A stretch of 40,570 bases of DNA from JANWHV01 sp035534995 (lineage in GTDB: Bacteria; Chloroflexota; UBA5177; JANWHV01), in contig DATLQX010000357.1 in the NCBI GenBank assembly GCA_035534995.1, positions 1 through 40,570 on the forward strand, given 5' to 3'. Every line of letters starts with the position of its first letter. Within the stretch, counting starts at the first letter, position 1. The position numbers were made by a program, and so were the translations under genes. The notes beneath the pieces are model-generated. The model ran no database searches, had not been told where the DNA came from, and was given only the letters and a program-made list of their open reading frames with translations. Of this stretch, positions 8,616-17,412 are shown piece by piece.

Positions 8616-10382
8616 ATGGCACATAGCCTGGTCCGGCAGCTTCCGGGTGCGCGACGGTGGGTGGCGATCAGCACGGCCCTGGGTCTTCTGGGGACGCTGC
8701 TGACCATTGGGCAGATGGGACTGCTGGCGCATGTGACGGACCGTGCGTTCCAGCGGCACGCCGGCCTGGGGTCGCTGGCGCCGGAGTTGGCGGCCCTCCT
8801 GGGGGTGATTTTGCTCCGTGCCGCGGTCACCGGGCTGCGCGAGACGGCGGGCCAGGCAGGCGCGCGACGAGCCAAACAGACCCTGCGAGCCCAATTAGTG
8901 GCCCACCTCCAGCGACTCGGCCCGCTGGCCTTGAAGGATAAGCGGACCGGGGATCTGGTGTCGCTCGTGGGCGAGGGGATCGAGCGTATCGATCCCTATG
9001 TGGCCCGCTATCTGCCCCAAACGGCCCTCGTCGTCCTGACCCCGCTGGCCATTCTCGTGGCCGTGGCGGCGCGAGATTGGATCAGCGCGATCATTCTGCT
9101 GGCGACCGCTCCGATCCTCCCCTTGCTGATGGCCCTGGTAGGGCGCTACGCCGAAAGCCACATTCAGGCCCAATGGAGCACCCTGGCCCGCATGAGCGCC
9201 TATCTCCTGGATACCTTGCAAGGACTGACCACGATCAAAATCCTGGGCCGCGGCGCCGCCACCGAGGAGAACGTGCGCCGGATCAGCATCGCCTATAAGG
9301 ACCGGACCTTACGCGCCCTCCGGCATGCTTTCCTCTCCAGTCTGGTTCTGGAGTTCATCACCGCCGGCGCCATCGCCATGGTGGCCGTGGTCCTGGGCAC
9401 CCGTCTGCTTGACGGCGCGCTCTCCTTCGAGACTGCGTTCTTCGTCCTCTTGCTGGTGCCAGAGTTCTACCGTCCCCTCCGCGACCTGGGGCAGCACCGG
9501 CATGCGGCCATGGAGGCAGAAGCGCCAATGGAGCGGATCGCGGCCCTCCTGGCGTCCCCCGCGACCACAGTCGCCCCGTCCCTACCAGCCGACCACGGTC
9601 GGAGGCCGTCGTCCACCCGAGAACCGATCATCCTGGCCCGCCCGCTTCAGATTGCCTTGACCGGAATCGGCTATTGTTATCCCGGCAGCGAGACAGCCGC
9701 CCTGAGCGGGATTGATCTCGTCCTGGCGCCCGGAACCCGCACCGCCGTGGTGGGGCCCAGCGGGGCCGGGAAGAGTACTCTGGTGGGGATCGTGCTCCGC
9801 TTTATCGAACCAACCGCCGGCGCCATCACGGTCAATGGAGTTCCCCTGGCCGCCTTGCCGGTGGAGGACTGGCGGGCGCATCTGGCCTATGTCCCCCAGC
9901 GGCCCCATCTGTTCGCCGGCAGCGTGGCGGAAAATATCGCCCTCGGCCGCCCCGGCGCCTCGCCAGAGGAAGTGGCCTGGGCGGCCGCGATGGCCGGAGC
10001 GGACCAGTTCATCGAGCGCCTGCCTTTCCAGTACGAGACGACGATTGGCGAGCGAGGAGCGCGCCTGAGCGGCGGCGAGGCCCAGCGGATCGCCATTGCC
10101 CGCGCCTTCCTTCGGGACGCGCCGGTCTTGATCCTCGACGAGCCAACCTCAGCCCTCGACCCGGTCTCCGAGGCCGAGATCCGGACCGCCCTGGAACGCC
10201 TGAGCGATGGGCGCACGGTGCTGGTGGTAGCGCACCGCCTGAACACGGTGGCTACCGCCGACCGGATCGCCGTCCTGGATCGGGGGACGCTGGTGGAACT
10301 TGGCGCCCATCGTGAGCTGATCGAGCAGGGCGGCCTTTACGCGCGTCTGGCGGGCCGGAGCAGGGAAGCGGTGACTATATGA
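8616..10382 (+). CDS. cydD: Thiol reductant ABC exporter subunit CydD
   Basis: The 588-residue protein is an ABC half-transporter: an N-terminal six-helix membrane domain (about 15-320), Walker A GPSGAGKST (near residue 380), signature LSGGEAQRIAIARAF and Walker B VLILDEPTSALD. CydDC exports glutathione or cysteine to the periplasm and is needed for cytochrome bd assembly. Identity rests on the fold plus position directly before cydC and cydAB. The ATG at 8616 follows GGGGAG by 5 nt; a TTG at 8601 is also in frame. It overlaps cydC by 4 bp (ATGA). Confidence 0.9.
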   Translation: MAHSLVRQLPGARRWVAISTALGLLGTLLTIGQMGLLAHVTDRAFQRHAGLGSLAPELAALLGVILLRAAVTGLRETAGQAGARRAKQTLRAQLVAHLQRLGPLALKDKRTGDLVSLVGEGIERIDPYVARYLPQTALVVLTPLAILVAVAARDWISAIILLATAPILPLLMALVGRYAESHIQAQWSTLARMSAYLLDTLQGLTTIKILGRGAATEENVRRISIAYKDRTLRALRHAFLSSLVLEFITAGAIAMVAVVLGTRLLDGALSFETAFFVLLLVPEFYRPLRDLGQHRHAAMEAEAPMERIAALLASPATTVAPSLPADHGRRPSSTREPIILARPLQIALTGIGYCYPGSETAALSGIDLVLAPGTRTAVVGPSGAGKSTLVGIVLRFIEPTAGAITVNGVPLAALPVEDWRAHLAYVPQRPHLFAGSVAENIALGRPGASPEEVAWAAAMAGADQFIERLPFQYETTIGERGARLSGGEAQRIAIARAFLRDAPVLILDEPTSALDPVSEAEIRTALERLSDGRTVLVVAHRLNTVATADRIAVLDRGTLVELGAHRELIEQGGLYARLAGRSREAVTI

Positions 10383-12115
10383 TCCGCGCCGGGCGGCTCC
10401 TCGGCTTTTTGCGGCCCTACAGGCGGCAAATGGCGATCGCCCTCCTACTCGGTTGCGCCACGGTGGCTACCAATGTGGGACTGTTGGCGGTCGCCGCCTA
10501 CGTGATCGCGGCGGCGGCACTCAAGCCGCTCCTGATCACGCTGTCTATCCCCATCTATTTGGTGCAAGCCCTGGGGATCAGCCGGGCCTTTATCCGGTAT
10601 GGCGAACGACTCACCGGCCATCGAGTCACCCTCTCCCTCCTGGCCGAACTGCGGGTCTGGCTGTTCAGCCGCCTGGAGCCACTGGCCCCGGCTTTTCTGA
10701 CCCGCGTCCGAGACGGCGACCTGCTGGTCCGCCTGGTCAGCGATCTGGATGAGATGCAATCTCTCTACCTGCGTGTCTGGGCTCCGGCGATGGTGGCCAT
10801 CGTCATGGGCGCGGTCATGGTGGCCGTCTTCGCTATCTTCAGTCCCACCCTGGCCCTGGCTGCCGCGTGCTTCCTGCTGGCGTCCGGAGTGGCGATTCCG
10901 CTCCTGGGGCACCGGTTGGCCCAGGGAATCGGGCCGCGCCAGGTGGCGGCACGGGCCGACCGGGAGAGCGCCTTGGTGGATGGCCTCCAGGGGATGCCCG
11001 ATCTACTGGCTCTGGGGCAGGCCGGCGCCTACCGGGCGCGTGTGATGGCACTGGATGTCCGGAGTGGAACCCTGGAGCGCCGGCAGGCCCGCGTGCAGGG
11101 CGTGCAAGCGGCGCTGGGCGATCTGGTGACCGGCCTGGCGGTCTGGGCGGTGCTGGTCCTGGCCATTCCCCTGGTGACCCAGGGAACGATCAACGGGGTA
11201 TACCTGGGGATGCTGGGGTTGCTCATGCTGGGGAGTTTCGAGGCCGTGCAGCCGCTTGGGCAGGCATTCGCGGTGTTGGGCCGATCGACAGCGGCGGCCG
11301 AGCGGATCCTCGCCCTCGGGAGCGAAACTCCCGCCGTCACCGACCCGCCGGAGCCGTGCCCGATCCCTCCGAACCCCATGCTGTCTTTTGAAGCTATCTC
11401 CTTCGCCTACGACGGTGATAAGCTGGTTCTTCAGGATCTGACCTTCTCGTTGCCGGCGGGCCGGCGGATCGCGGTCGTCGGACCAAGCGGGGCGGGGAAG
11501 AGTACCCTGGCCCATCTGGCGCTCCGGTTCTGGGATCCCAATGCGGGCGCCGTGCGGCTGGGTGGACGAGATATTCGCCAGTTTGCTCTGGAAGATCTCC
11601 GCCGCTGTATCGCGGTGGCAGGCCAGGATACCAGTATCTTCACAGACACCCTGCGCGCCAATCTGCGGATGGCCCGCCCGGAGGCCACCGACGCGGAATT
11701 ACTGGCTGCCCTGGAGCAGGCCCAGCTTGGCGATCTGGTAGCGGCTATGCCCGAGGGCCTGGGTACGTGGCTGGGCGAGCAAGGCGCGCGCCTCTCGGGC
11801 GGCGAGCGGCAGCGCCTGGCGATCGCGCGGGCCATGCTCCGCCAGGCGCCGATTCTCATTCTGGACGAGCCCACCGCCAATCTCGATCCGCTCACCGAGG
11901 CGACGCTCCTCGACCGAATCCACCAGCAGACGGAGGGCCGTTCCCTGCTGCTGATTACCCACCGACTGGTGGGAATGGAACGGATGGACGAAATTATCGT
12001 GCTGGACCAGGGGCGGATCGTGCAGCGCGGCGATCACGCCGGGTTGCGGGCGATCCCCGGCTGCTACCGGGGGCTGCTGAAGGCGCAAGAAGGTATGTTG
12101 ATGGATGCGCGGTGA
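10379..12115 (+). CDS. cydC: Thiol reductant ABC exporter subunit CydC
   Basis: The 578-residue half-transporter partners CydD. It has an N-terminal transmembrane domain, Walker A GPSGAGKST (near 367), signature LSGGERQRLAIARAML and Walker B ILILDEPTANLD. SRAFIRYGERLTGH in the second helix region is typical of CydC. The heterodimer should export low-molecular-weight thiols for heme-protein maturation. It is coupled to cydD by a 4-bp overlap, and cydA starts 24 bp after its stop, so all four cyd genes are likely one transcript. Confidence 0.92.
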   Translation: MIRAGRLLGFLRPYRRQMAIALLLGCATVATNVGLLAVAAYVIAAAALKPLLITLSIPIYLVQALGISRAFIRYGERLTGHRVTLSLLAELRVWLFSRLEPLAPAFLTRVRDGDLLVRLVSDLDEMQSLYLRVWAPAMVAIVMGAVMVAVFAIFSPTLALAAACFLLASGVAIPLLGHRLAQGIGPRQVAARADRESALVDGLQGMPDLLALGQAGAYRARVMALDVRSGTLERRQARVQGVQAALGDLVTGLAVWAVLVLAIPLVTQGTINGVYLGMLGLLMLGSFEAVQPLGQAFAVLGRSTAAAERILALGSETPAVTDPPEPCPIPPNPMLSFEAISFAYDGDKLVLQDLTFSLPAGRRIAVVGPSGAGKSTLAHLALRFWDPNAGAVRLGGRDIRQFALEDLRRCIAVAGQDTSIFTDTLRANLRMARPEATDAELLAALEQAQLGDLVAAMPEGLGTWLGEQGARLSGGERQRLAIARAMLRQAPILILDEPTANLDPLTEATLLDRIHQQTEGRSLLLITHRLVGMERMDEIIVLDQGRIVQRGDHAGLRAIPGCYRGLLKAQEGMLMDAR

Positions 12116-12139
12116 AACACGGATGGGAAAGGAAGAGAC

Positions 12140-13501
12140 ATGGACGACGCGACCATAGCCTCACGGATCCAGTTCGCCTTTACCCTAACCTACCACTACC
12201 TGTTTCCCCAGCTCACCATGAGCCTGGCCCTGATGCTGGTAATCTTCAAGACCCTGTATCTGTGGAAGGGCGATGACCGCTATAACATCGCCGCCCAATT
12301 CTGGGCCAAAATCTTCGCCATCACCTTTGTGGTCGGAGTCGTAACCGGCATTCCCATGGAGTTCCAGTTCGGTACCAACTGGGCCCGGTTCTCCGCCGCC
12401 ACGGGGGCGATCATCGCCCAAACGTTGGCCATGGAGGGCGCCTTCGCCTTCTTCCTGGAGTCCGCCTTTCTCGGCATCCTGTTGTTTGGCGAACGTTCGT
12501 TCGGCCCGCGCGTGCATTGGCTCTCCGCCGTGCTGGTCTGGCTGGGCACCTGGGCCTCGGGCGGTTTCATCATCGCCACCAACGCCTGGATGCAGCACCC
12601 AGTGGGGTACACGATCCAGCCAGACGGCAAGTTCGCCCTGCATGATTATTGGGCGGTGCTTTTCAACTCCTGGATCGTCCCCGAATACCTGCACGCGATC
12701 GGCGGCTCCGTGATTACCGGGAGCTTCGTGCTGGCCGGGCTGGGCGCCTACTATCTGCTGATCCGCCGGCAAGAGGAATACGGCAAGATGTTCTGCACCA
12801 TTGGGGTGGTGGTGGGCTTCATCGCCGCCGCTCTCCAGCTTTTCCCCAGCGGCGATCTGGAGGGCCGGCAAGTGGCGGACCACCAACCGGCCAAGCTGGC
12901 CGCCATGGAAGGATTGTTCCACAGCGAAAGCGGGGCTGGGATCGCTATCCTGGGCCAACCCGACACCACCAACCAGCGCCTGGACAATCCGCTGATCGTG
13001 CCCAAGGTGCTTAGCTTTCTCACCTACCGGAACTGGAAGGCACGCGTGACCGGGCTGGACAGTATTCCCCGTAACCAGTGGCCGGACAATATTCCCTTCG
13101 TCTACTTCGTCTACCACATCATGGTCGGATTGGGAACCATCTTCATCACGATCATGGCTCTGGCACTGTTGCTGCTCTGGCGCCGGCGCCTCTTCGAGAG
13201 CCGCTGGATGCTCTGGCTGCTGATGCTGGCGGCACCCTTCCCCTTCATCGCCAACAGCGCCGGCTGGATCACGGCGGAGATGGGCCGCCAGCCCTGGTTG
13301 GTCTACGGGCTTCAGCGCACGGTTTCCGGTACCTCGACCATGGTCTCGGCCGGGAACGTGCTCTTCACCCTGATGGGCTTCGCGGGTATCTATCTCATGC
13401 TGGGCTTGCTCTATGTGGTACTGGTGGTCCAGGAGGCCACGCGCGGTCCACACGCCGTGGAATCCAGCCCGGATCTGGCCGAGGGATTGACGGGATATTG
13501 A
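12140..13501 (+). CDS. cydA: Cytochrome bd ubiquinol oxidase subunit I
   Basis: The 453-residue polytopic protein has the CydA signature EMGRQPWLVYGLQRT near its end. The N-terminal histidine in LTYHYLFPQLT is the likely heme b595 ligand, and the EYLHAIGGS histidine is the likely b558 ligand. The quinol-binding Q-loop is short, as in cyanide-insensitive (CIO/bd-II-like) oxidases. It reduces O2 to water with quinol electrons without pumping protons. SD-like GGAAAGGAAGAG precedes the ATG. A 475-residue ORF on the opposite strand is a shadow. Confidence 0.95.
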   Translation: MDDATIASRIQFAFTLTYHYLFPQLTMSLALMLVIFKTLYLWKGDDRYNIAAQFWAKIFAITFVVGVVTGIPMEFQFGTNWARFSAATGAIIAQTLAMEGAFAFFLESAFLGILLFGERSFGPRVHWLSAVLVWLGTWASGGFIIATNAWMQHPVGYTIQPDGKFALHDYWAVLFNSWIVPEYLHAIGGSVITGSFVLAGLGAYYLLIRRQEEYGKMFCTIGVVVGFIAAALQLFPSGDLEGRQVADHQPAKLAAMEGLFHSESGAGIAILGQPDTTNQRLDNPLIVPKVLSFLTYRNWKARVTGLDSIPRNQWPDNIPFVYFVYHIMVGLGTIFITIMALALLLLWRRRLFESRWMLWLLMLAAPFPFIANSAGWITAEMGRQPWLVYGLQRTVSGTSTMVSAGNVLFTLMGFAGIYLMLGLLYVVLVVQEATRGPHAVESSPDLAEGLTGY

Positions 13502-13510
13502 GGATGGTCC

Positions 13511-13555
13511 TCCGGCTGAGGCCGGATGGAAGGAAACGAACTGGCTGAGGCCGGG
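13511..13555. repeat. REP-like repeat pair, copy B, between cydA and cydB
   Basis: 13511-13526 is the exact reverse complement of the 16-mer found twice near 5.3 kb, and the flanks extend the identity to 21 bases with the copy at 5353. A weaker second copy (GGCTGAGGCCGG) lies at 13543-13554, matching the paired spacing of copy A. Its place between cydA and cydB means it is transcribed and could fold in the mRNA, affecting the ratio of the two subunits (inference). Confidence 0.7.
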
Positions 13556-13592
13556 TGTACGCTTCGTTTTCATCCATGAGGGAGGATGAGCA

Positions 13593-14636
13593 ATGACGAC
13601 TCTGTGGTTCATTCTGGTGGCGGGGATGCTGAGCGTCTATGTGGTGCTGGATGGCTTCGACCTGGGCGCGGGAGTCATTCACCTTTTCGCCGCCCAGACC
13701 GATGCCGAGCGGCGCCTAATTCTCCGGACGATTGGCCCGGTGTGGGATGGGAACGAGGTCTGGCTGATCGCCGCCGGCGGTACCCTCTTCTTCGCTTTCC
13801 CCATGCTCTATGCCTCCGGCTTTAGCGGCTTCTACCTACCGCTGATCATCGTCCTCTGGCTCCTAATGGGGCGGGGAGTGGCGATTGAGCTGCGCTCGCA
13901 CCTGAAGAATCCGGTGTGGTCCTCCTTCTGGGATGGGGTCTTCTTCCTGGCCAGCGCGCTCCTGGCGATCTTTTTTGGCGCCGCTCTCGCCAACGTGGTC
14001 CGCGGCGTACCGCTGGGCCGGAATGGCTACTTCTTCGAGCCGCTCTGGACCAATTTCGATCCCAGATCCCCTCAGCCCGGCATCCTTGATTGGTATACGA
14101 TTCTGATCGGCCTCCTGGCCTCTGCCGCCCTGACCATGCACGGCGCTACCTATGTCGCGGGGAAGACCGCCGGCCCGGTGAACGAGCGGGCCCGGCGTAT
14201 CGTGTTCCGAGCCTGGCTGGCCACGGTAGGGCTCACCGTCCTGGGGACGATCGCCACCTTTTGGATCCGCCACTCCTTGCTCACCCGATTCGGCGACCAG
14301 CCATGGGGCTTGATCTTCCCCCTGGCGGCCCTGGGCGGCCTGGCCCTTGCCGGTCATGCCAATGCACGCGGGCGGGAGCGGACGGCCTTCCTCGCCAGCA
14401 GTCTGTTCCTGCTAGGGCTCCTGGCCGCCACTGCTTTTAGTCTCTACCCCGACGTGTTGCCGGGAATCGTCTCGGCCAACAGCCTGACCATCCACAACGC
14501 CGCCGCCGGAGACTATGGGCTCAAGGTCGGACTGGTCTGGTGGATCATCGGCATGATCCTGGCGGCGACCTACTCCATCATCACCTATCGGCTCTTCCGA
14601 GGGAGAGTGGGGATGCAGGAAGGACGGCCTTCATAA
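13593..14636 (+). CDS. cydB: Cytochrome bd ubiquinol oxidase subunit II
   Basis: The 347-residue protein has about nine membrane helices and begins with the CydB block VLDGFDLGAGVI, followed by GPVWDGNEVWLI and MGRGVAIELR. It forms the structural partner of CydA. GGGAGGATGAGCA precedes the ATG. A CydX-type small subunit is not visible after it. The 79 bp to the next reading frame hold no clear terminator. Confidence 0.95.
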   Translation: MTTLWFILVAGMLSVYVVLDGFDLGAGVIHLFAAQTDAERRLILRTIGPVWDGNEVWLIAAGGTLFFAFPMLYASGFSGFYLPLIIVLWLLMGRGVAIELRSHLKNPVWSSFWDGVFFLASALLAIFFGAALANVVRGVPLGRNGYFFEPLWTNFDPRSPQPGILDWYTILIGLLASAALTMHGATYVAGKTAGPVNERARRIVFRAWLATVGLTVLGTIATFWIRHSLLTRFGDQPWGLIFPLAALGGLALAGHANARGRERTAFLASSLFLLGLLAATAFSLYPDVLPGIVSANSLTIHNAAAGDYGLKVGLVWWIIGMILAATYSIITYRLFRGRVGMQEGRPS

Positions 14637-14715
14637 GCGCGCGCGTCTTTACCGTCGTATCTCCACAGGAATACTCGAAGGGAGCGAGCGGTAGCTTCAT
14701 GCCGCCGGAACGCCA

Positions 14716-15036
14716 ATGACTCAAATTTCGGAAATGACTCGGCTTTCGGAAAGCTCTGGAGTCAGTATCATCTTCCCTGCCTACAGCGAGGAACAACGTT
14801 TGCCGCGCACGCTCGGCGAACTTGATCGGTATCAGAGCCAATTCGACGGTGACTTTGAGGTCATTGTCGCCGATGACGGCAGCAGCGATGGGACTGCCGC
14901 GCTGGTGAATCGGGAGGCCCTTACCACCCCATGGCTCCGGCTTTTGCGGCGCCCCCGCAGTGGCAAGGGGGCGGCGGTGTGCGATGTTGCCCCCTTGCCA
15001 CGGTGGGGAATTCATGAGCCAACTACCAAGCTATGA
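14716..15036 (+). pseudogene. Truncated family 2 glycosyltransferase (dolichyl-phosphate type), N-terminal piece
   Basis: The first about 88 codons read as a normal GT2 N-terminus: VSIIFPAYSEEQRLPRTLGE, then EVIVADDGSSDGT and RRPRSGKGAAV. Homology to the family ends at about 14980 and the frame runs 18 more codons into unrelated sequence. The DxD motif and everything after it are missing (about 200 or more residues). The break falls inside a hairpin (14961-15000). First of a row of broken genes. Confidence 0.8.
14961..15000. repeat. 11-bp inverted repeat at the gene-truncation junction
   Basis: TGGCAAGGGGG (14961-14971) and CCCCCTTGCCA (14990-15000) are perfect reverse complements with an 18-nt loop. 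The left arm is the coding sequence for GKGAAV of the truncated glycosyltransferase, and the right arm lies in the leader of the next gene. It may be the scar of a deletion or a terminator-like hairpin; no T tract follows. Confidence 0.55.
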
Positions 15037-15990
15037 CTCTACCGTATTGCGCCCCCTAGCCAGCGGACGCATCGGTGAGCGGTTGCTGCGATCCGGTACG
15101 ATCACGCCAGATCATCTTACTCAGGGCCTGGGTGTACATCGACGAGAAGGTGTACCAATCGGACGCGCGCTGCTCAGTCTCGGTTTCATCGAGGAGCAGG
15201 ATCTCGCCATTCATCTAGCCGACCAACACGGTTTGCTATTCGTGGCCATGGACCGGGACACACCCGACCCGCGGATCGCCCACCGAGTATCCACGGCACT
15301 TGTGCATGAGTTCAATGTGCTGCCCCTCTACGAGCACGCCGGTCGGGTGGTGGTAGCCCACACCGACGTGCCGCGGGAGCAGGACATGCGTGTGCTCAGA
15401 GCGGCGCTCAAGCGCCCAGTGCAGCCGGTGCTCGTCACCCCTTCGGCGTTCGATGCGGCCCGCAACCATCTCTATAGGGACCGTTATCTGGAGCACTCGA
15501 CCAGCGCCCTGCTTTCCCGTTCGCCGCAGGACTCCGCGATGGGTGCTCAGTCGGGCCCAGAAGCTGTTCTTTGTTGCGCTCCTGGCGATGCTCGGCGGCG
15601 GCGTCCTGGTGGCGCCTATACCGGCGCTCACTTTCCTCCGCGGGCTGGCAACCGTCTTCTACATTGGTTTCTCAGCCTTCAAGCTGCAACTCGCCTCCCG
15701 TGCCCTCACACACACCCTGGAAATCGAGATCACTCCGGAGGAGCTCACCGCGCTTGACGATCGTGATCTCCCCATCTACCCCATCTTCGTGCCTGTCTAT
15801 CGAGAGACCGAGGTGTTTCCCATTTTGGTCCGGGCCATCGATCAACTCGATTATCCCAAGACCAAGCTCGATGTGAAGATCCTCCTTGAGGAGGATGACA
15901 CTGACACCATTGAGGTGGCACGCCGAAGCAACCTCCCCAGCCATTTCAAGTTGCTGATCGTGCCTCATGGCCAGCCCAGGGCCTGTAACT
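15014..15990 (+). pseudogene. MshEN-domain glycosyltransferase, frameshifted and truncated
   Basis: Residues 1-165 (ATG at 15014, after GGTGGGG) match the N-terminal MshEN/GspE-N domain: GERLLRSGTITPDHL, LLSLGFIEEQDLAIHLADQH. At about 15541 the frame shifts: RDRYLEHSTSALLSRSPQDS is in one frame and VLSRAQKLFFVALLAML continues in another. The second frame then gives two membrane helices and a GT2 start (YPIFVPVYRE, LDYPKTKLDVKILLEEDD, IVPHGQPRACNYG). Homology stops at about 15990, before the DxD and QxxRW regions, so the product is not a full enzyme. Intact relatives are MshEN-GT2 membrane proteins of exopolysaccharide type (recognised by pattern, not by search). A single indel could also be a sequencing error, but the 3' loss could not. 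Confidence 0.75.
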
Positions 15991-16170
15991 ACGGTTCGCT
16001 ATATCTTTGTCACCGCCCCCAATCTGGGCGGCCTGCGCGATCTGGTGAGCCAGCGCTACCCGGGGATCTTCGCTGGCCGCTACCCATGGCTCCGGCTGAT
16101 CGGCACTGTGCATGGGACCACCATGCCGTGGCGGATCTACGCGGTACTGCCCTGGAGCACCCCCGTCCCC
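15991..16170 (+). pseudogene. C-terminal remnant, probably of a GT39-type membrane protein
   Basis: A reading frame open from 15967 to 16341 contains TVRYIFVTAPNLGGLRDLVS and YPGIFAGRYPWLRLIGT, then WRIYAVLP. This resembles the soluble tail of polytopic ArnT/PMT-like glycosyltransferases. No start codon, membrane domain or catalytic loop precedes it: it is joined directly to the previous broken gene. The remaining 16171-16458 shows no convincing gene. The family call is tentative. Confidence 0.4.
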
Positions 16171-16458
16171 GCGCCCGCGCCGCACCATGGCGGGGCGGCA
16201 CCGCTGCCACCAGAGCATCCAGCCTGGGACGATAATCCACCCCCTGTACTCCGAGGCGCGGCGGGACATGTACCGGCGTCAACGGACTACCCACCGGTAG
16301 CGCTCCCATCGCCGCCCGTTGCGCGAACGGCACGACAGTGAACAGACCACGTAGGGTGCGCGCTCCGCTCGGACAGTGCGAGCGCCGCTATACCGCAAAG
16401 ATCGCCCGACGCGCGATCACGGCCCCTGGCAACATCAGCACAGCGAAGGAGAAAGACC

Positions 16459-17035
16459 ATGGTCATGCAGGCGCAGGCCCTGGAGGCACCACGTCGCGGC
16501 AGTGCGCCTCCTACCTACTCGGTAGTGGCACCGGTATTCAATGAAGCCGAGACGCTGCCAGTGTTCTATCAGCGCTGGATCGTAGGCGGTGGGCGCTCTT
16601 GTCGCCATGCGCGAGCACCATCGCTTCATGCGCGGCCTATCGGCGTGGGTAGGGTTCCACCAGGAGGCGGTACTTTACGAGCGGCGCGAGCGCTACGCGG
16701 GCACAACCAAGTATCCCTTGCGCAAGATGATTCGCTTCTCGCTCGACGCCATCACCAGCTTCAGTCACGTGCCGCTCCAACTCGCTACCAGCGTTGGCTT
16801 CCTGCTGGCTGCGAGCAGCCTGGTCGGCATCCTGTTCGCGGCCACGGTGCGCCTATTCCACGGCGCCATTACCGGGCAAGCCACCACCTTGATCATCGTG
16901 CTCCTGCTGGGTGGCATCCAGCTTATCTTCCTCGGTATCGTCGGCGAATACCTTGGGCGCATCTACGATGAGGTACGAGCACGCCCCCTTTACATCGCCC
17001 GCGAGGTGCTCAATGGGGATACACATGGCCTCTAA
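16459..17035 (+). pseudogene. GtrB/DPM-like glycosyltransferase with its centre deleted
   Basis: The ATG at 16459 follows GAAGGAGAAAGACC. About 40 codons give the start of a GT2 enzyme (YSVVAPVFNEAETLPVFYQR). At 16580-16590 the frame changes, and the rest reads as the C-terminal half of the same family: MREHHRFMRGLSAWVGF, YAGTTKYPLRKMIRFSLDAI, then two membrane helices and LGIVGEYLGRIYDEVRARP. About 130 residues including the DDGSxD and DxD motifs are missing, so it cannot be active. The end overlaps the next fragment's start. Confidence 0.8.
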
Positions 17036-17412
17036 GTCCCTGAATATCCCTACGCAGGAGGTGGCCGGCGCCGGTGCGGCAGGGCGGCCCTTCGCCAGGC
17101 GCGTGCTGAACTGGCGTACGCTACTCTCCTTCGGCGTGGCCGTGGCGATCCTTGTTCTGGCCATCAAGAAGGCGGGCATCCACTGGCAGGCCGCGCTGTG
17201 CGTCCTCCTACTCGTCTGGCTTGCCGGCGACCACATCTTGCGTCTGTTGCCGCATCGCCTGCACGATGTCTTCACCCACTTCCGTCACGGCGCCAGCACC
17301 GCCTTCGGCCGCGACGTGCCCATGTTGATAGGTCAGACGGTAGTGGTGTGGCTGTTGGAGGGCGCACGCTTCGCTTTTATCCTGGCGGCGCTCGGACTGC
17401 TCTCGGTTACCC
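17013..17412 (+). pseudogene. Lysylphosphatidylglycerol synthase-type membrane protein, fragmentary
   Basis: The frame starts at ATG 17013 or 17025 and gives a basic leader, then LNWRTLLSFGVAVAILVLAI as in LPG_synthase_TM (UPF0104) proteins. It jumps at about 17195 to a later part of the family (RHGASTAFGRDVPMLIGQT, then VVWLLEGARFAFILAALGLL). At about 17410 the homology stops and the frame runs into the antisense of the next ORF. Intact proteins have about 320 residues and eight helices; only parts remain. Such proteins are common flippase-like partners of glycosyltransferases. Confidence 0.65.

Noticed and set aside
12185..13612. 475-codon ORF on the minus strand opposite cydA
   Set aside because: The cydA protein on the plus strand has clear family motifs. 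The antisense product is Gly/His/Gln-rich without any recognised domain, as expected for a GC-rich shadow frame.
14637..14715. Possible cydX-type small ORF after cydB
   Set aside because: No short hydrophobic ORF with a ribosome binding site is visible in this gap.
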